Assembly (NCBI GenBank): GCA_045616945.1
Contig: JAZLHR010000059.1
Location: 1 to 17,591, forward strand
Source of the DNA: UBA6987 sp045616945
GTDB taxonomy: Bacteria; Bacillota; Clostridia; Lachnospirales; Lachnospiraceae
Reading direction: 5' to 3'
DNA: 17,591 nt
Below the pieces are notes generated by a model. It was not told where the DNA came from. It ran no database searches and worked only from the letters and a program-made list of their open reading frames with translations. This document shows, piece by piece, positions 7,128-14,276 of the stretch. How positions within the stretch are numbered: position 1 is the first letter of the stretch; every line of letters starts with the position of its first letter. The position numbers and the translations under genes were made by a program.

Positions 7128-7913
7128 ATGAGTACCTATCATTTTCGCGCAAAATGGCTCAGTGTTGCCTGCTATGAACTGGAAAAAGACGGATATCATA
7201 TCGTAACGGATCCCTGTATGACGGGGAATGCCAATACAAACTGCACGACGGCGAATATCGAGGGCTGTGATATGATGACCCTCAGCCATGTCCACTGGGA
7301 TCATATCACGGATATCCCGGAGCTGATGAAGCGCTTCGGCCAGCCGCCGCTGCTCACCGGCCCGCAGTCTGCCCTGCCTCTTGTATATTGGGCGGATCTG
7401 TACCCGCAGTCGGTATATCCCATGGATTCCAACCTGGAACTGGATTTCGACTGGGTAAAGGTCAAGGCCCTGTTCGGCCGGCATGTAAACTTCAATAAGC
7501 CTGCTTCCGTACTGGAACATGTGCTGCGCCGCCGCCCGGTCGTGGACCGCGGTATGGGCGACATGCAGATCCTGGGCACCCTGGAATACCGCAATTTCCT
7601 CTTCACCTTCCCCGACGGGCTGAAGGTGCTGGTATGGGGCAATGAATTCACGCCGGTGCAGATCAATATCGTGAAGCAGCTGAAGCCGGATATCGGCATC
7701 CTGCAGGCGACGAAGCAGCTGAAGGACCCCGACGGCTTTGTGAAATTCGTCAAGGCCGGCGGCTTCAAAAAGGTCCTGCCGCATCATATGGATCTTTCGC
7801 ACCCCTTCGAGGAATATATCCCCGATCTGCAGTATCTGAAGGAACGTCTGCTGGATGAATGCAGCTGCGAGCTGATCATCCCCGAAGCACACGGTGTCTG
7901 GATGGAATTGTAA
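7128..7913 (+). CDS. MBL-fold metallo-hydrolase
   Basis: This 261-residue soluble protein has the metallo-beta-lactamase metal motif H54-V-H56-W-D58-H59 (LSHVHWDHITD) after a short N-terminal beta domain ending in TDPC. Further candidate metal ligands are the histidines in LPHHMDLSH and the late EAHGVW. The family includes lactonases, nucleases and phosphodiesterases, and the specific reaction is not assignable. GGAAGGGAG precedes the ATG. It is the second gene of the operon with the SMP-30 lactonase, which makes hydrolysis of a lactone or related sugar-acid intermediate a reasonable guess, but only a guess. Confidence 0.85.
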   Translation: MSTYHFRAKWLSVACYELEKDGYHIVTDPCMTGNANTNCTTANIEGCDMMTLSHVHWDHITDIPELMKRFGQPPLLTGPQSALPLVYWADLYPQSVYPMDSNLELDFDWVKVKALFGRHVNFNKPASVLEHVLRRRPVVDRGMGDMQILGTLEYRNFLFTFPDGLKVLVWGNEFTPVQINIVKQLKPDIGILQATKQLKDPDGFVKFVKAGGFKKVLPHHMDLSHPFEEYIPDLQYLKERLLDECSCELIIPEAHGVWMEL

Positions 7914-7933
7914 TAAAGGAAACATAAGAAAAG

Positions 7934-7967
7934 CCGGTACTGCCTGCAGGGCGGTACCGGTTTTTTT
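7934..7967 (+). terminator. Bidirectional terminator between convergent operons
   Basis: CCGGTACTGCC (7934-7944) pairs with GGCGGTACCGG (7950-7960) with one G-U pair, followed by seven T residues. The reverse direction also has a TTTTCTT run, so it probably also ends the minus-strand racemase operon, whose stop is at 7982. Confidence 0.9.
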
Positions 7968-7981
7968 GTGCGGGAGAGGAC

Positions 7982-8701
7982 TCATTCTCCCTTGACTTTG
8001 TATCCGCAGAAGCGGATGGCTACTTTGGCAAGCTCGGCAGTCGGGTCGATGTAGGGGCCGGGAACGGAGAAGGTATCAGCCAGGATCGGCAGCTCCGTGC
8101 AGCCGAGAATGAAATAGTCGGCGCCCCGGGCCAGCAGACCGTCCAGAAGACCGGCCCAGACCGGTTCCTGCGGCAGGAGAGGCTTCGAGGCCTTCACGAC
8201 GTCGTAGATCAGATACATGAGCGTATCCTGCGCGCTGCCGTCCGGAACGATATAGGGCAGGCCTTCGGCTTCCAGTGCCTTTTGGTACAGCCCGGAAGCA
8301 AGCGTCCCCTTGGTGGCAAGGATCGCGGCGGTCCGGCCCGGAAATGCCTTGCGGCAGGCGGCTGCAGTGGAAGTCAGGATACTGATAAAGGGAACGGAAG
8401 TTTTCTGCTGCAGTGCCGGCAGAAAATAGTGAGCGGTATTGCAGGGCATGACGATGCACTGTGCGCCGCATTTTTCCAGATTGGCGAGGGCACTTTCCAT
8501 TTCCGGCAGGGGGCTGCGGCCTCCGCTCAGGATCGCTGCGGTCCGGTCCGGGATCCGCGCGTTGGAATCTATCACGGTACGGATATGTTCGCTGTCGGCC
8601 CCGGCCTGCGTCAGTTCAACGATCTTGCGGTAAAGATCTGCCGTGGCGAGCGGCCCCATGCCGCCCAGAATGCCCAAAATCTTCTTTTCCATCGGACACA
8701 T
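7982..8701 (-). CDS. Aspartate/glutamate racemase-family amino-acid racemase
   Basis: This 239-residue cofactor-independent racemase has the two catalytic cysteines of the family: C87 in MPCNTAHYF and C201 in LGCTELPIL. The N-terminal GILGGMGPLATADLYRKIV is typical of aspartate racemase-like proteins (YgeA/RacD type). The product would be a D-amino acid, perhaps for the cell wall; the exact substrate is uncertain. The start at 8701 follows AGGAAGGAG closely. An internal ATG at 8692 is an alternative. It begins 13 bases after the tadA stop and is the last gene of a minus-strand operon. Confidence 0.88.
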   Translation of the reverse strand: MCPMEKKILGILGGMGPLATADLYRKIVELTQAGADSEHIRTVIDSNARIPDRTAAILSGGRSPLPEMESALANLEKCGAQCIVMPCNTAHYFLPALQQKTSVPFISILTSTAAACRKAFPGRTAAILATKGTLASGLYQKALEAEGLPYIVPDGSAQDTLMYLIYDVVKASKPLLPQEPVWAGLLDGLLARGADYFILGCTELPILADTFSVPGPYIDPTAELAKVAIRFCGYKVKGE

Positions 8702-8714
8702 GACTCCTTCCTGA

Positions 8715-9254
8715 TCAGTCCTCTCTGCGGGGAAGCACCGGTACGGCGGCGGGATCCTCTGCCGGAGCAGGAGACTGCGCTGCCAGTTTTTCCTCTTTCA
8801 GCCTGATGCGGAGATTCTTGAAAAAATCGGACAGGAACGCGGAACATTCCTTTTCGAGGACTCCGTAGGTGATCTCCACCTGATGATTGAAGGCCGGTAC
8901 CTGCAGAAGATTGAATATGGAACCGGCGCAGCCTGCCTTGGGATTCATGCAGGCGATCACCACCCGGTCGATACGGGACTGCACCAGCGCGCCGGCACAC
9001 ATCTGGCAGGGCTCCAGGGTGACATACAGCGTACAGCCCTCCAGACGCCAATCCCCCAGCTTGCGGCTGGCGCGGTCGATGGCTGTGATCTCCGCGTGCG
9101 CCAGGGTGGTCTTTTTCGTTTTGCGTTCATTGTGCCCGCGGGCAATGATCTTTCCGTCGGATACGATCACGCAGCCGATGGGGATCTCTCCCTTGGCGGC
9201 AGCTCTGTGCGCCTGCTGCAGGGCTTTTTTCATGAATTTTTCGTCTTCGGTCAT
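8715..9254 (-). CDS. tadA: tRNA-specific adenosine deaminase TadA
   Basis: This 179-residue zinc deaminase converts A34 to inosine in tRNA-Arg(ACG). The active-site motif is H53-A-E55, with E55 as proton shuttle, and P82-C83-QM-C86 supplies the other zinc ligands. GCVIV and RGHNERKTKKTTLAHAE are characteristic of TadA. It is longer than usual because of a Pro/Ala/Glu-rich tail after about residue 155. The ATG at 9254 was chosen over an in-frame TTG at 9266; neither has a strong ribosome-binding site. It sits in an operon between the stalked membrane protein (34 bases upstream) and the racemase (13 bases downstream). Confidence 0.93.
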   Translation of the reverse strand: MTEDEKFMKKALQQAHRAAAKGEIPIGCVIVSDGKIIARGHNERKTKKTTLAHAEITAIDRASRKLGDWRLEGCTLYVTLEPCQMCAGALVQSRIDRVVIACMNPKAGCAGSIFNLLQVPAFNHQVEITYGVLEKECSAFLSDFFKNLRIRLKEEKLAAQSPAPAEDPAAVPVLPRRED

Positions 9255-9287
9255 AAGAATACCCAAAATGCGGGGGAAGTGCGGATA

Positions 9288-9881
9288 CTACTGTCTGTCG
9301 TAATAGCTTTTGCCGGCACTCGGCAGGAAATAGGTCCGGATATAGCCATCCTTCGAGAGCACGACGAATTCGTTGGTTTCTACAATAAAATAACAGAAAT
9401 CGCCGTCTTCCTTCTCTGTTTTATGAAGCGCCCGGGGGTCGTTGAGAACATCCGAGGCTGCGGCTTCGTAGGATTTCGCGTCCCGGAAGCCCATCTCCTT
9501 GCCGTGCTTCTCGTAATGCTGGTCCAGCAGGGATTTACTGCGGAAATAGTACTTCTTGACAGCCTTGGTGGGGGCTTCGGTGGCTTTCTCCGTAGGCTTC
9601 TCGGTAGGTTTTTCCGTAGCCTTTTCGGTAGCTTTTTCGGTAGCCTTTTCGGTGGCTTTCTCGGTAGCCTTTTCGGTAGTTTTCTCAGTAGCTTTCTCAG
9701 TGGCTTTTTCGGTTTCACCATCCGTCTGCGCCTGGGAAGCTTCCTCGGTCGGCTCGCCTGCGTTCAGAAAGCTGAGATCCAGCTTGCCGGTGAAATAAAG
9801 GATCGCGATGACAGCCAGCAGAGCGAAGGAAAGATATTTCTTCCATTTTTCGGCTTTTTTACGGTTCGATTTGGTGCTCAT
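9288..9881 (-). CDS. Membrane-anchored protein with Thr-Glu-Lys repeat stalk and a possible colicin-D-like C-terminal domain
   Basis: This 197-residue protein has a Lys-rich cytoplasmic N-terminus, one membrane segment (about 17-31, LSFALLAVIAILYF) and a charged linker. Eleven consecutive TEK(A/T/P) tetrads follow (about 57-100). A globular C-terminal domain of about 85 residues contains HYEKHGKEMGF, SYEAAASDVLNDP, TNEFVVLSKDGYIRTYF and GKSYYDRQ. From memory the order resembles the colicin D/BECR nuclease fold, with the KHG histidine in the catalytic position, but no nuclease activity is shown. The orientation would put the stalk and domain outside the cell. The ATG at 9881 has AAGGAGG 9 bases upstream; the ATG at 9890 directly abuts that site. 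The start lies inside the upstream CPCC gene, so translation is probably coupled. Confidence 0.8.
   Translation of the reverse strand: MSTKSNRKKAEKWKKYLSFALLAVIAILYFTGKLDLSFLNAGEPTEEASQAQTDGETEKATEKATEKTTEKATEKATEKATEKATEKATEKPTEKPTEKATEAPTKAVKKYYFRSKSLLDQHYEKHGKEMGFRDAKSYEAAASDVLNDPRALHKTEKEDGDFCYFIVETNEFVVLSKDGYIRTYFLPSAGKSYYDRQ
9582..9713 (-). repeat. 12-bp tandem repeat encoding (Thr-Glu-Lys-Xaa)11
   Basis: Eleven consecutive 12-base units encode TEKA, TEKT or TEKP. A degenerate twelfth unit (TEAP) follows at the low-coordinate side. The units are near-identical at the DNA level, so copy number could change by slippage without shifting the frame. Confidence 0.95.
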
Positions 9882-10137
9882 GATCGGCATCCTCCTTGCG
9901 GGAAAGATATTTTTGACGGTATTCGTTCAGGGACAGTTCGTTCGCGCCGCCGGAAAAATCCGGGTCACGGCGGGCAAGGGGCTCATCTTCCCATCCGCAG
10001 ACGGGGCAGACCTCCCATTTGCCGGATTCACGGAAGCGATGTTTGCCGCAGACAGGGCACAGAAGCGCAGCCCTTTTCTGCTTTCTGTCCCGCAGGCTTC
10101 TAAGCAGCCCCGGCCGTTTATCAGCTTTTTTCTTCAT
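9859..10137 (-). CDS. CPCC-family cysteine-rich zinc-ribbon protein
   Basis: This small 92-residue protein has the arrangement C27-PV-C30, then 13 residues, then C44-PV-C47-GWEDEP, followed by GGANELSLNEYRQKY. This matches the Cys-rich CPCC family, whose members carry CPxC...CPVCxWEDDP...GGAN.SLNEAR. The four cysteines should bind one zinc. The function of the family is not established. AAAGGAG lies 7-8 bases before the ATG at 10137; a long upstream open frame is not needed. It is the first gene of a minus-strand operon and overlaps the start of the stalked membrane protein by 23 bases. Confidence 0.85.
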   Translation of the reverse strand: MKKKADKRPGLLRSLRDRKQKRAALLCPVCGKHRFRESGKWEVCPVCGWEDEPLARRDPDFSGGANELSLNEYRQKYLSRKEDADHEHQIEP

Positions 10138-10200
10138 TGTCAGCTCCTTTGAGTGCTTTGGCAGACCCTGCAGCGGGAAAATGCCCCGCGCGCAGGCTTT

Positions 10201-10229
10201 ATTGTACTCGGAATACATGAAAAAGGCAA
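10201..10229 (-). promoter_or_regulatory. Promoter of the CPCC-tadA-racemase operon
   Basis: On the minus strand TTGCCT (10229-10224), a 17-base spacer and TACAAT (10206-10201) lie about 65 bases upstream of the CPCC start codon. Confidence 0.65.
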
Positions 10230-10307
10230 GAAGGAAAGCCTTTTTGACGCCCGGAATGGAAAAATCCCGTTTTCGAATGGAGAGAAAAGGAAATAATATA
10301 ATTAAGC

Positions 10308-10352
10308 TTTTACTTATGTTCGCCATAAATTTTTTGTATTTGATAAGTAAAA
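10308..10352. repeat. Inverted repeat upstream of the Na+-pump promoter (candidate operator)
   Basis: TTTTACTTAT (10308-10317) and ATAAGTAAAA (10343-10352) are perfect 10-base inverted repeats separated by 25 bases. They end 8 bases before the -35 of the decarboxylase operon, in a strikingly AT-rich stretch between two divergent promoters. A transcription-factor site or DNA loop is more likely than a terminator, since no T-run follows. Confidence 0.6.
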
Positions 10353-10360
10353 AATTTATC

Positions 10361-10389
10361 TTGCAAATTGCCAAAAGGTAAACTATACT
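10361..10389 (+). promoter_or_regulatory. Promoter of the gamma-carrier-beta decarboxylase operon
   Basis: TTGCAA (10361-10366), a 17-base spacer and TATACT (10384-10389) lie about 50 bases upstream of the gamma-subunit start. Confidence 0.8.
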
Positions 10390-10438
10390 GTATATGGCGT
10401 GGTGAGCGCTAATTATGCGTATTGCAAGGAGAAATCGT

Positions 10439-10750
10439 ATGGATGTACTCTCAGCGGCCGGAATTCCCCTCTCGGAAGCGTTGGTCAATTCCCTTGTCGG
10501 TTTCGGCATCGTGTTTTTGACGTTGCTGTTCCTGAGCGGTGTGATTTCGCTCTTCCGGTTTGTCGGCAAATGCGGTCAGAAGACAAATGAGACTGCTGCC
10601 GAAAAAACCGTCAAAGCGGCTCCGACAGAGAAGGAAAACAAGCCGACGGCGGATCCTGACGAGTCCGTGATTGCAGTGATCATGGCAGCCGTTGCGGAAA
10701 AGTGCGGCGCCGATGCACATGTTGTGTCTATTACCAAATCTGAAAATTAA
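10439..10750 (+). CDS. oadG: Na+-translocating decarboxylase gamma subunit (OadG/MmdD family)
   Basis: This 103-residue small subunit has one membrane helix (about residues 16-40, GFGIVFLTLLFLSGVISLF) at the N-terminus. A Lys/Glu/Pro-rich linker leads to a C-terminal segment VIAVIMAAVAEKCG...VVSITK. This is the OadG/MmdD layout, in which the helix anchors the complex and the C-terminal tail contacts the carboxyltransferase. AAGGAG at 10426-10431 selects the ATG at 10439 over the one at 10415. It is the first gene of the operon with a biotin carrier and the beta subunit. Its C-terminal motif recurs at the end of the alpha subunit gene. Confidence 0.85.
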   Translation: MDVLSAAGIPLSEALVNSLVGFGIVFLTLLFLSGVISLFRFVGKCGQKTNETAAEKTVKAAPTEKENKPTADPDESVIAVIMAAVAEKCGADAHVVSITKSEN

Positions 10751-10767
10751 ATCGGGAGGAAAAAACG

Positions 10768-11181
10768 ATGAGCAATTACAAAATTACCGTAAATGGTGTT
10801 TCCTATGATGTTACCGTAGAGGGCGGCAGCTCCATGATGAGCAGCTTCCCCATGAGCGCACCCATGGCCGCTCCGATGACCGCGGCTCCCGTGGCTGCCC
10901 CGAAGGCCGCTCCCGCCGCTCCGAAGGCTGCTCCCGCTGCCGCAAAGGCTGCTCCCGCTGCTGCCGGTGCCGTCAGAGTAGAAGCGCCTGTGATCGGCAA
11001 GATCTTCAAGCTGATCGCCAAGGTCGGCGATACGGTCGCTGCCGGTGATGATATTGTGATTCTGGAGTCCATGAAGATGGAGATCCCCGTAGTGGCTCCC
11101 GCTGCCGGAACGGTGGCTTCCATTGAAGTGAAGGAAGGAGATGCCGTAGAAGTAGGCGACCTGCTGGCCAGCCTGAACTAA
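10768..11181 (+). CDS. Biotin carboxyl carrier subunit 1 of the Na+-pumping decarboxylase
   Basis: This 137-residue protein has a short N-terminal beta segment (YKITVNGVSYDVTVEG) and an Ala/Pro/Lys swinging-arm linker (about 28-68). The C-terminal biotinyl domain carries ESMKM, with K103 the biotinylated lysine. It would carry CO2 from the alpha-subunit active site to the membrane beta subunit. GGGAGGAAAAAACG precedes the ATG. It sits 17 bases after the gamma gene and 21 before beta. Its last 67 residues match carrier 2 (14277-14690) at 62 positions. Confidence 0.9.
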   Translation: MSNYKITVNGVSYDVTVEGGSSMMSSFPMSAPMAAPMTAAPVAAPKAAPAAPKAAPAAAKAAPAAAGAVRVEAPVIGKIFKLIAKVGDTVAAGDDIVILESMKMEIPVVAPAAGTVASIEVKEGDAVEVGDLLASLN

Positions 11182-11202
11182 GGCTTCTCGGGATAATCAA
11201 GA

Positions 11203-12582
11203 ATGGGCAATTTTCTGACTACGCTTTCCAATTTGGTGCAGCAGACTGCCTTTGCCAACCTGAACTGGAAGAATTATGTCATGATCTTCGTGGCCTGCTT
11301 TTTCCTCTTCCTGGCGATCGCAAAGGATTTTGAGCCGCTGCTTCTGACTCCGATCGCATTCGGTATGCTGCTGGTCAATATTTACCCCGGCATTATTGCC
11401 GCTCCCACCACTTCTTATTTGAATAAGGACGGTGAGATCGTTGCCTCGGTGGAATATGACGGTGAAAATCTGCTGGCGTCTTTTGAGGCCTGTACGCTTC
11501 GTGACGACGGCAAGCTGGTATATAAGGACGCTGCCGGTGAGGATGTGGTCGTCGCGACCGTAAAATCCCCCGAAAAGGGCGGCGATGATTATGCCAGTGC
11601 GAAGCTGCTCCGTGCGCTTTTAGAGGGCGGCGCATACAACGTGCAGGAAAATGCGGGCGGCTTCCTGTATTATTTCTACAAGCTCGATGAGTGGGCCATC
11701 CTGCCCTGCCTGATCTTCATGGGCGTGGGCGCCATGACGGATTTTGCTCCTCTGATCGCGAACCCGCTCAGCTTCCTGCTCGGGGCTGCCGCACAGTTCG
11801 GTATCTATGTCGCTTATCTGGTCGCTGCGCTGCTCGGCTTCAACGGCAAAGCATCTGCTGCGATCTCCATCATAGGCGGCGCTGACGGCCCGACCTCCAT
11901 TTTCTTGGCCTCCAAGCTCGGACAGTACAGTCTGATGGGACCGATCGCCGTTGCCGCATATTCGTACATGTCTCTGGTACCGATGATCCAGCCTCCGATC
12001 ATGAAGGCGTTCACATCCAAGGAAGACAGAAAGATCAAGATGGGGCAGCTTCGCCCCGTTTCCAAGCTGGAACGGATCCTGTTCCCGGTGGTGATCACGA
12101 TCATCGTTTCCCTGCTTCTTCCGACGACTGCCCCGCTGATCGGTATGCTGATGCTGGGCAATCTGTTCAGAGAATGCGGCGTGACCCGTCAGCTGGCAGA
12201 TACAGCTTCCAATGCGCTGATGTACATTGTAGTTATCCTGCTCGCGACGTCTGTCGGCGCCACCACCAGCGGCGAAAACTTCCTGAACTGGGAGACCGGC
12301 AAGGTCGTGCTTCTGGGACTGTTTGCCTTCGCGTTCGGTACGTTCGGCGGGATCGTGCTCGGCAATGTCATGTGCCGGCTCAGCCACGGCAAGATTAACC
12401 CGCTGATCGGTTCGGCCGGTGTTTCCGCCGTTCCCATGGCTGCCCGTGTATCGCAGAAGGTCGGTGCTAAGGAGGATCCTACGAACTTCCTGCTCATGCA
12501 CGCGATGGGCCCCAATGTAGCGGGCGTGATCGGGACCGCTGTTGCGGCTGGTGTGTTCATGGCGATTTACGGAGTTTTCTGA
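11203..12582 (+). CDS. oadB: Na+-translocating decarboxylase beta subunit (OadB/MmdB/GcdB family)
   Basis: This 459-residue polytopic membrane protein decarboxylates carboxybiotin and pumps Na+ outwards. The hallmarks are present: LIFMGVGAMTDFAPLIANP, SIIGGADGPTSIFLASKL with D228 corresponding to the essential Asp of the pump, and AGVSAVPMAARVSQ and HAMGPNVAGVIGTAVAAGV near the end. It is longer than typical beta subunits. About 70 extra hydrophilic residues lie between PGI (residue 62) and GGFLYYFY (152), rich in Asp, Glu, Lys and Gly. The ribosome-binding site is weak (GGGATAATC), so coupling to the upstream carrier gene is likely. The operon ends at a strong terminator. Confidence 0.93.
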   Translation: MGNFLTTLSNLVQQTAFANLNWKNYVMIFVACFFLFLAIAKDFEPLLLTPIAFGMLLVNIYPGIIAAPTTSYLNKDGEIVASVEYDGENLLASFEACTLRDDGKLVYKDAAGEDVVVATVKSPEKGGDDYASAKLLRALLEGGAYNVQENAGGFLYYFYKLDEWAILPCLIFMGVGAMTDFAPLIANPLSFLLGAAAQFGIYVAYLVAALLGFNGKASAAISIIGGADGPTSIFLASKLGQYSLMGPIAVAAYSYMSLVPMIQPPIMKAFTSKEDRKIKMGQLRPVSKLERILFPVVITIIVSLLLPTTAPLIGMLMLGNLFRECGVTRQLADTASNALMYIVVILLATSVGATTSGENFLNWETGKVVLLGLFAFAFGTFGGIVLGNVMCRLSHGKINPLIGSAGVSAVPMAARVSQKVGAKEDPTNFLLMHAMGPNVAGVIGTAVAAGVFMAIYGVF

Positions 12583-12597
12583 ATCCGAAATTGATAT

Positions 12598-12630
12598 AAA
12601 GAGACCGTCAGTTTTGGCGGTCTCTTTTTT
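12598..12630 (+). terminator. Terminator of the gamma-carrier-beta operon
   Basis: AAAGAGACCGTCA (12598-12610) pairs with TGGCGGTCTCTTT (12615-12627) with one G-U pair and a 4-base loop, and it is followed by T residues. It separates beta from alpha, so the complex is made from two transcripts. Confidence 0.93.
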
Positions 12631-12680
12631 AGGTTAACCCGAAAGTTAATGAGAACAATAAATTATGAACGCATAGAAGG

Positions 12681-12708
12681 TAGACAAATAATCTTTTCCT
12701 AGTATAAT
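12681..12708 (+). promoter_or_regulatory. Promoter of the alpha-subunit operon
   Basis: TAGACA (12681-12686), a 16-base spacer and a perfect TATAAT (12703-12708) lie about 30 bases before the alpha start codon. A GGTTAACC palindrome at 12632-12639 lies upstream. Confidence 0.75.
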
Positions 12709-12739
12709 TGGAGGAACAGACAAGCGAGAGGAGAACGTT

Positions 12740-14239
12740 ATGGCTGAAATCGCTGCAAAACCCGTAAAAATCACCGAGACAGTCCTTCGTGACGGACATC
12801 AGTCTCTGATTGCGACCCGTATGACTACGGAACAGATGCTTCCGATCATCGAAAAGATGGATCAGGTCGGCTATCATTCCGTGGAATGCTGGGGCGGTGC
12901 AACTTTCGATGCCTGTTTGCGTTTCCTGCACGAAGATCCCTGGGAGAGACTGCGTAAGCTGAGAGACGGTTTCAAGAAGACCAAGCTGCAGATGCTTTTC
13001 CGCGGTCAGAACATTTTGGGATACAATCATTATCCTGATGATGTTGTTGAGTATTTCGTGCAGAAATCCGTTGCAAACGGTATCGATATCATTCGTATTT
13101 TTGACTGTCTGAACGATATCCGGAATCTGGAGTGCGCCGTAAAGGCAGCCCGTAAAGAGGGCGGTCATGCGCAGGTAGCTCTTTCCTACACGCTGGGAGA
13201 TGCTTACACGCTGGAATATTGGATGGATGTCGCGAAAAAGATCGAGGACATGGGTGCGGACTCTCTCTGCATCAAGGATATGGCCGGTCTTTTGGTTCCG
13301 ACAGCCGCTACCGAACTGGTAAGCGCCCTGAAGTCCGCTACCAAGCTTCCTATCGATCTGCATACGCACTACACTTCCGGTGTAGCTGCTATGACTTACA
13401 TGAAGGCGGTCGAGGCCGGCTGCGATATCATTGATACGGCCATGTCGCCCTTCGCACTCGGCACGAGCCAGCCTTCTACGGAGGTTATGGTACAGGCTTT
13501 CCGCGGAACGCCTTACGATACCGGCCTGGATATGGATAAGCTGGTTGAGATCGCCGAATACTTTACCCCCATTCGTCAGAAATTCCTCGATGAAGGCGTT
13601 CTGAATCCCAAGGTTCTGGGCGTCAATATCAAGACTCTGCAGTATCAGGTCCCCGGCGGAATGCTTTCCAACCTGCTTTCTCAGCTGAAGGAGCAGGGGA
13701 AGGAGAGCAAGTTCCAGGAAGTTCTGGAAGAAGTGCCCCGTGTCCGCAAGGACTTCGGTGAGCCGCCGCTTGTAACGCCTTCCAGCCAGATCGTAGGCAC
13801 TCAGGCCGTATTCAATGTCCTGTTCGGCGAGCGCTATAAGATGGTCACCAAGGAGAGCAAGAAGCTGCTGGCCGGTGAGTTCGGTCAGACGGTCAAGCCC
13901 ATGAATCCCGAAGTGGTCAAGAAGTGCATCGGCGATACGAAGCCGATCACCTGCCGCCCGGCCGATCTGCTGGCACCCAAGCTTGAGGAGTACGAGAAAG
14001 AGATCGCCGAATGGAAGCAGCAGGATGAAGATGTCCTGACCTACGCTCTGTTCCCGCAGGTCGCATTGGAATTCTTCAAGGGCCGCCGCGACGGTTTCCC
14101 GGAGGAAAAGCCCGCCGCACCTCAGCCCTCCGCGCAGAAGGCAGAAGGCATTGAGCCGGCTGTAATCGCCGCCATCACGGCCGCAGTGGCACAGACCTGT
14201 GGTCCTAACGCAGTCATTACTTCCATCAAGAAGTGCTGA
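12740..14239 (+). CDS. oadA: Oxaloacetate decarboxylase-type carboxyltransferase alpha subunit
   Basis: This 499-residue cytoplasmic carboxyltransferase transfers CO2 from oxaloacetate to biotin. The TIM-barrel features of the OadA/pyruvate carboxylase-B/transcarboxylase 5S family are clear: ETVLRDGHQSL with D18, the carbamylated lysine K179 in SLCIKDMAGL, and metal ligands H208 and H210 in DLHTHYTSG. The conserved QVPGGMLSNL block also follows. No biotin domain is fused; it is supplied by separate carriers. After about residue 455 a Pro/Ala linker leads to VIAAITAAVAQTCG...ITSIKK, which resembles the gamma-subunit C-terminus. GAGAGGAG precedes the ATG. It is followed after 37 bases by carrier 2. 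Oxaloacetate is the likeliest substrate; other substrates are not excluded. Confidence 0.92.
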   Translation: MAEIAAKPVKITETVLRDGHQSLIATRMTTEQMLPIIEKMDQVGYHSVECWGGATFDACLRFLHEDPWERLRKLRDGFKKTKLQMLFRGQNILGYNHYPDDVVEYFVQKSVANGIDIIRIFDCLNDIRNLECAVKAARKEGGHAQVALSYTLGDAYTLEYWMDVAKKIEDMGADSLCIKDMAGLLVPTAATELVSALKSATKLPIDLHTHYTSGVAAMTYMKAVEAGCDIIDTAMSPFALGTSQPSTEVMVQAFRGTPYDTGLDMDKLVEIAEYFTPIRQKFLDEGVLNPKVLGVNIKTLQYQVPGGMLSNLLSQLKEQGKESKFQEVLEEVPRVRKDFGEPPLVTPSSQIVGTQAVFNVLFGERYKMVTKESKKLLAGEFGQTVKPMNPEVVKKCIGDTKPITCRPADLLAPKLEEYEKEIAEWKQQDEDVLTYALFPQVALEFFKGRRDGFPEEKPAAPQPSAQKAEGIEPAVIAAITAAVAQTCGPNAVITSIKKC

Positions 14240-14276
14240 TATCTCAATATTAAAATTACATCAGGAGGATGATATA

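Noticed and set aside
9570..9713. Possible CRISPR array
   Set aside because: The 12-base units are contiguous with no spacers and lie in frame inside a coding sequence.
9556..9798. Repetitive Ser-Val-Ala-Phe open frame opposite the Thr-Glu-Lys repeats
   Set aside because: It is the antisense reading of the 12-bp minisatellite and has no ribosome-binding site.
9859..10569. Long 236-codon version of the CPCC protein
   Set aside because: The extra N-terminal part is AT-rich and overlaps two promoters and the inverted repeat. AAAGGAG and an ATG at 10137 give a normal-length protein.
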